Shown one piece after another: positions 61,848-64,000 of a DNA stretch of 64,000 nt (position 1 is the stretch's first letter; every line of letters begins with the position of its first letter). Below the pieces are notes generated by a model. The model was not told the DNA's origin and did no database searches. It saw only the letters and a program-made list of their open reading frames with translations. The position numbers and the translations under genes are program-made. This stretch comes from CAYTID01 sp964437735 (GTDB lineage: Bacteria; Bacteroidota; Ignavibacteria; UBA10030; BY39): assembly GCA_964437735.1 (NCBI GenBank), contig CAYTID010000003.1, positions 1-64,000 of the forward strand, written 5' to 3'.

Positions 61848-62322
61848 TTTTTGACTCCTCTAAAACCTTATCAAGCAATAGATCTAATTTACTGTTGACA
61901 ATATTTGTCAGACCGGTTCCCAGTTCAATACATTCCGGTTCAATACCGATGATCATTACTTCAACATCTTCAAATCTTTTATCAACCTGCTTTATCAATT
62001 TTAAGGCATCGACAATCTGAATTTGATGCGCTGATTTTGCTTCGCTCTCAATTTGAATATCTTCCAGGAGAAATTTATATATACTGCCCGGTCTCTTTCT
62101 TACTCTGATCACGTCGATAATAATTATTTTTTCAAAAATTCCTTCGATTGTTAAAATTTTAAAAATATCAGTCCCGGCTTCTGCGAGTACAATGTGATCC
62201 GGGAGGTTCATTCTCGTCAATTTCTCTATGGCATAAATACCCAATCCTTCATCTCGGAGAAGAATATTTCCCACACCAATTATTAAAACTTTCGACTCGC
62301 TGGTATTTTTTTTCTTAATCAT
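61813..62322 (-). CDS. [NiFe] hydrogenase maturation endopeptidase (HybD/HycI family)
   Basis: The 169-residue protease clips the C-terminal peptide of the large subunit after nickel insertion. It has LIIGVGNILLRDEGLGIYAI (acidic metal ligand), IIIDVIRVRKRPGSIY and the histidine in SAHQIQIVDALKL. That histidine and two acidic residues bind the nickel used for substrate recognition. The large subunit gene is 10 bases upstream, and a short tail (LVKVKVKK) follows its last CxxCxxH motif, so the two are a natural pair. Confidence 0.9.
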   Translation of the reverse strand: MIKKKNTSESKVLIIGVGNILLRDEGLGIYAIEKLTRMNLPDHIVLAEAGTDIFKILTIEGIFEKIIIIDVIRVRKRPGSIYKFLLEDIQIESEAKSAHQIQIVDALKLIKQVDKRFEDVEVMIIGIEPECIELGTGLTNIVNSKLDLLLDKVLEESKNARSISGAEYN

Positions 62323-62332
62323 CAGAAGAAAT

Positions 62333-63634
62333 TTATTTTTTTACTTTTACTTTAACTAAATGCGTTGCACATGATATACATGGATCATAAGCCCTGGCAA
62401 TATGTTCAAGACTGTTTCTGATTATTTTCACCGGTTCATTTATTAATTTTTCAACTGCCCCCTTCATATCTTTTTCAACGTTAGCAAGATTTTGGGCTGT
62501 TGGTGTAATAATATCGGCATTTACTATATGACCGGTTTCATCGAATTCATAGTAATGATATAAAGTTCCTCTCGGAACTTCAATAGCGCCTATTCCTTTG
62601 CCTGCTCGTATTTCATATTTGACAGGCTCTTCGTGTCCGATTCCGTTTTGAAAAAGCAATTCAATCAACTGTTTTGAACGCTCGATTGAATGAACTAATT
62701 CAATCATTTGCGCATAGTTATTATGAAGCGTATTGTGCGATGGAATAATCGGTAATAATTTTTGTTGAGCTTCCTTAGCTTTACCCGTTAAATATTTCGA
62801 GTTCAAATTAATTCTGGCAAGCGATCCGACCATAAAAGGCTGACTGTTGTATAAACTCTGCTTTGCGGTGGAATGGGAAACTACTTTTTCATGACATACA
62901 CTACGGAAATCCGAAATAGACCTCCTAACGCCATCTGATGTTAATATCGTGTCTCCCAGATAGCTATATCTTTCTTCCTTTGGTTCTAATGCGGCATATA
63001 TACCATCGTGCGATGTATATTCAGGTAATTTGATACTCGTAAAAAGATTCACCAAACTATCAGATAATTCTAGCCCCTTTTCCAGGTCTGTTTTTAAAAC
63101 TGACAATTCATGTTTTGTAGGAATTTTTCCGAATCCACCCACGATTGCATTTATCGGATGGATAGCACGTCCACCTATTAAGTCTTGAATTGAATTACCC
63201 AGTTTTTTTAGATTCAATGCAATCGTAACCTCAGCCGCATAATCCTTAGCCATAGCTAATGGTCCGTCATAACCGAGCAAATCCGGGAGTACAAGACAAC
63301 CCAGATGTAATGCATGGCTTTCGATCGCTTCGCCGTGTAGAAGTAATGCGCGAAGTAATTCTGTCCGTTGCGTAACTTTAATACCAAGAGCATTTTCGGT
63401 AGCCATTTGTGATGTAAGCGTATGACCGGCTGAACAGATTCCACACACCCTTGATACAATAGCGGAAACATCTGTAAATTTTTTGCCCACAATCAATACT
63501 TCATAAAAACGGGATCCCTCAAATATTTCCATATTGACATGACTAACTTTACCTTTATCTATTTCAACTTCAATACCGCCATGCCCCTCAACTCGTCCTA
63601 AATGTGGTATTGAAATCATTCTATCCTTTTCCAT
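62333..63634 (-). CDS. [NiFe] hydrogenase large subunit, group 3-like
   Basis: This 433-residue catalytic subunit carries both nickel-binding cysteine pairs: SRVCGICSAGHT (Cys64 and Cys67) and YDPCISCATH (Cys419 and Cys422) near the C-terminus. GRVEGHGGIEVEI opens the protein, and GAIEVPRGTLYHYYE with FDETGHIVNADIITPTAQN sits in the later half. The compact size and the DPCISCATH ending match soluble group 3 (MvhA/HoxH-like) enzymes rather than membrane uptake types. It is followed by its protease and hypA/hypB and preceded by the small subunit. Confidence 0.93.
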   Translation of the reverse strand: MEKDRMISIPHLGRVEGHGGIEVEIDKGKVSHVNMEIFEGSRFYEVLIVGKKFTDVSAIVSRVCGICSAGHTLTSQMATENALGIKVTQRTELLRALLLHGEAIESHALHLGCLVLPDLLGYDGPLAMAKDYAAEVTIALNLKKLGNSIQDLIGGRAIHPINAIVGGFGKIPTKHELSVLKTDLEKGLELSDSLVNLFTSIKLPEYTSHDGIYAALEPKEERYSYLGDTILTSDGVRRSISDFRSVCHEKVVSHSTAKQSLYNSQPFMVGSLARINLNSKYLTGKAKEAQQKLLPIIPSHNTLHNNYAQMIELVHSIERSKQLIELLFQNGIGHEEPVKYEIRAGKGIGAIEVPRGTLYHYYEFDETGHIVNADIITPTAQNLANVEKDMKGAVEKLINEPVKIIRNSLEHIARAYDPCISCATHLVKVKVKK

Positions 63635-63646
63635 ATAAATCTCCTA

Positions 63647-64000
63647 TTATTTTTGAGCTAATAATTTATCAGGTATCCAAGCCGGTGTAGCAAACATTGC
63701 CATTTTCTTTTCAATATCACCTTTGGATATACCATGTTGCTTAAACATTGTCACGTTAGCATCATAATGAGCTTCTTCAATCGGTCCATGACACCCACCA
63801 CAAGGAATATTATGACTCGGGCACCGCGCGTTACAACCCGAAACTGTAAGCGCACCGCAACAAACTTCACCCTGTTCAATAACCAGGCAAGGATTTTCTC
63901 TCATTTTACATTCACTGCAGACAGAAAATTTTAATATTTCTGGTAAATTTCCATGAAGAAGTGATGTAGCGAGATGTAAAAAGTGATTTTTTTCGATCGG
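63647..64000 (-). CDS. [NiFe] hydrogenase small subunit, C-terminal part
   Basis: The frame is open to the window end, so the N-terminus lies outside. The 117 residues seen include FSVCSECKMRENPCLVIEQG, GALTVSGCNARCPSHNIPCG and GCHGPIEEA. The cysteines of the CxxC...CC...C...CP...C-GGC pattern coordinate the proximal and other Fe-S clusters of small subunits, as in MvhG/HydD-type group 3 enzymes. Twelve bases separate it from the large subunit gene. Confidence 0.9.
   Translation of the reverse strand, partial: PIEKNHFLHLATSLLHGNLPEILKFSVCSECKMRENPCLVIEQGEVCCGALTVSGCNARCPSHNIPCGGCHGPIEEAHYDANVTMFKQHGISKGDIEKKMAMFATPAWIPDKLLAQK

Noticed and set aside
1..64000. CRISPR arrays, tRNA/rRNA genes, insertion sequences and prophage
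   Set aside because: No regularly spaced repeats, no T-loop GTTCGAATC signature, no transposase or integrase motifs were seen on either strand.

Overview
The window is a low-GC, densely coded bacterial segment and almost certainly a scaffold from a draft or metagenome assembly, because a run of ten N sits inside one gene at 45646-45655. The best clue to lineage is the secreted protein at 20302-21147. Its C-terminal domain carries the QNYPNPFNPSTTIKFS signature of type IX secretion sorting domains, in the form common in Ignavibacteria-like members of the Fibrobacteres-Chlorobi-Bacteroidetes group. The AT-rich, often weak ribosome binding sites, the tricorn-like S41 peptidase and the SufBCDSU set agree with that. 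The placement is inference from gene content only.

Region 1-14244 (+) is a surface polysaccharide locus. It holds the end of an RfbB dehydratase, a Wza-like export protein, a Wzz-like chain-length protein, five glycosyltransferases (one fused to a degenerate initiating-transferase scaffold), a Wzy/ligase-type polymerase, a Wzx flippase, an initiating sugar-phosphate transferase and a DegT aminotransferase. Region 14247-20294 (+) is a housekeeping run: accA, a 4HBT thioesterase, a tiny Trm112-like gene, nadC, a second flippase, a DUF1385/YqhQ protein and prfA.

Region 20302-28857 (-) is a tight operon of two M16 peptidases (one active, one lacking the zinc motif) followed by aroB, a fused aroDE, aroA and aroC, ending with the sorting-domain protein. 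Then come uvrA (+), an outer-membrane barrel protein, an RlmI-type methyltransferase, an OmpR/EnvZ-type pair and an orphan response regulator. A minus-strand group follows: a Nudix hydrolase, a frameshifted RluB-like pseudouridine synthase, a YqaA/DedA-like membrane protein with no normal start codon, an SDR and an ArsC-type reductase. Further on are two response regulators and a large multi-PAS kinase, then icd (+).

Region 46182-54926 (-) handles iron, sulfur and oxidative stress: superoxide dismutase, an A-type Fe-S carrier, SufU, SufS, a Rieske-type ferredoxin, SufD, SufB, SufC, an unknown small protein, a broken IscS-type cysteine desulfurase and an Rrf2/IscR-like regulator. A dyad that closely matches the IscR type 1 core lies just before the regulator gene, so the operon is probably under autogenous Fe-S control. 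The last part holds a Sua5-type tRNA modification gene, htpX, an odd repeat-like intergenic segment, a tricorn-like peptidase, and a [NiFe] hydrogenase cluster (small and large subunits, maturation protease, hypA, hypB) cut by the window end.

I found no tRNA, rRNA, CRISPR array, insertion sequence or phage gene. The observations most worth following are the glycosyltransferase/initiating-transferase fusion without a catalytic core, the broken iscS beside an IscR-like operator, the membrane protein apparently starting at CTG or ATT, and the palindromic direct repeats in front of the orphan response regulator.
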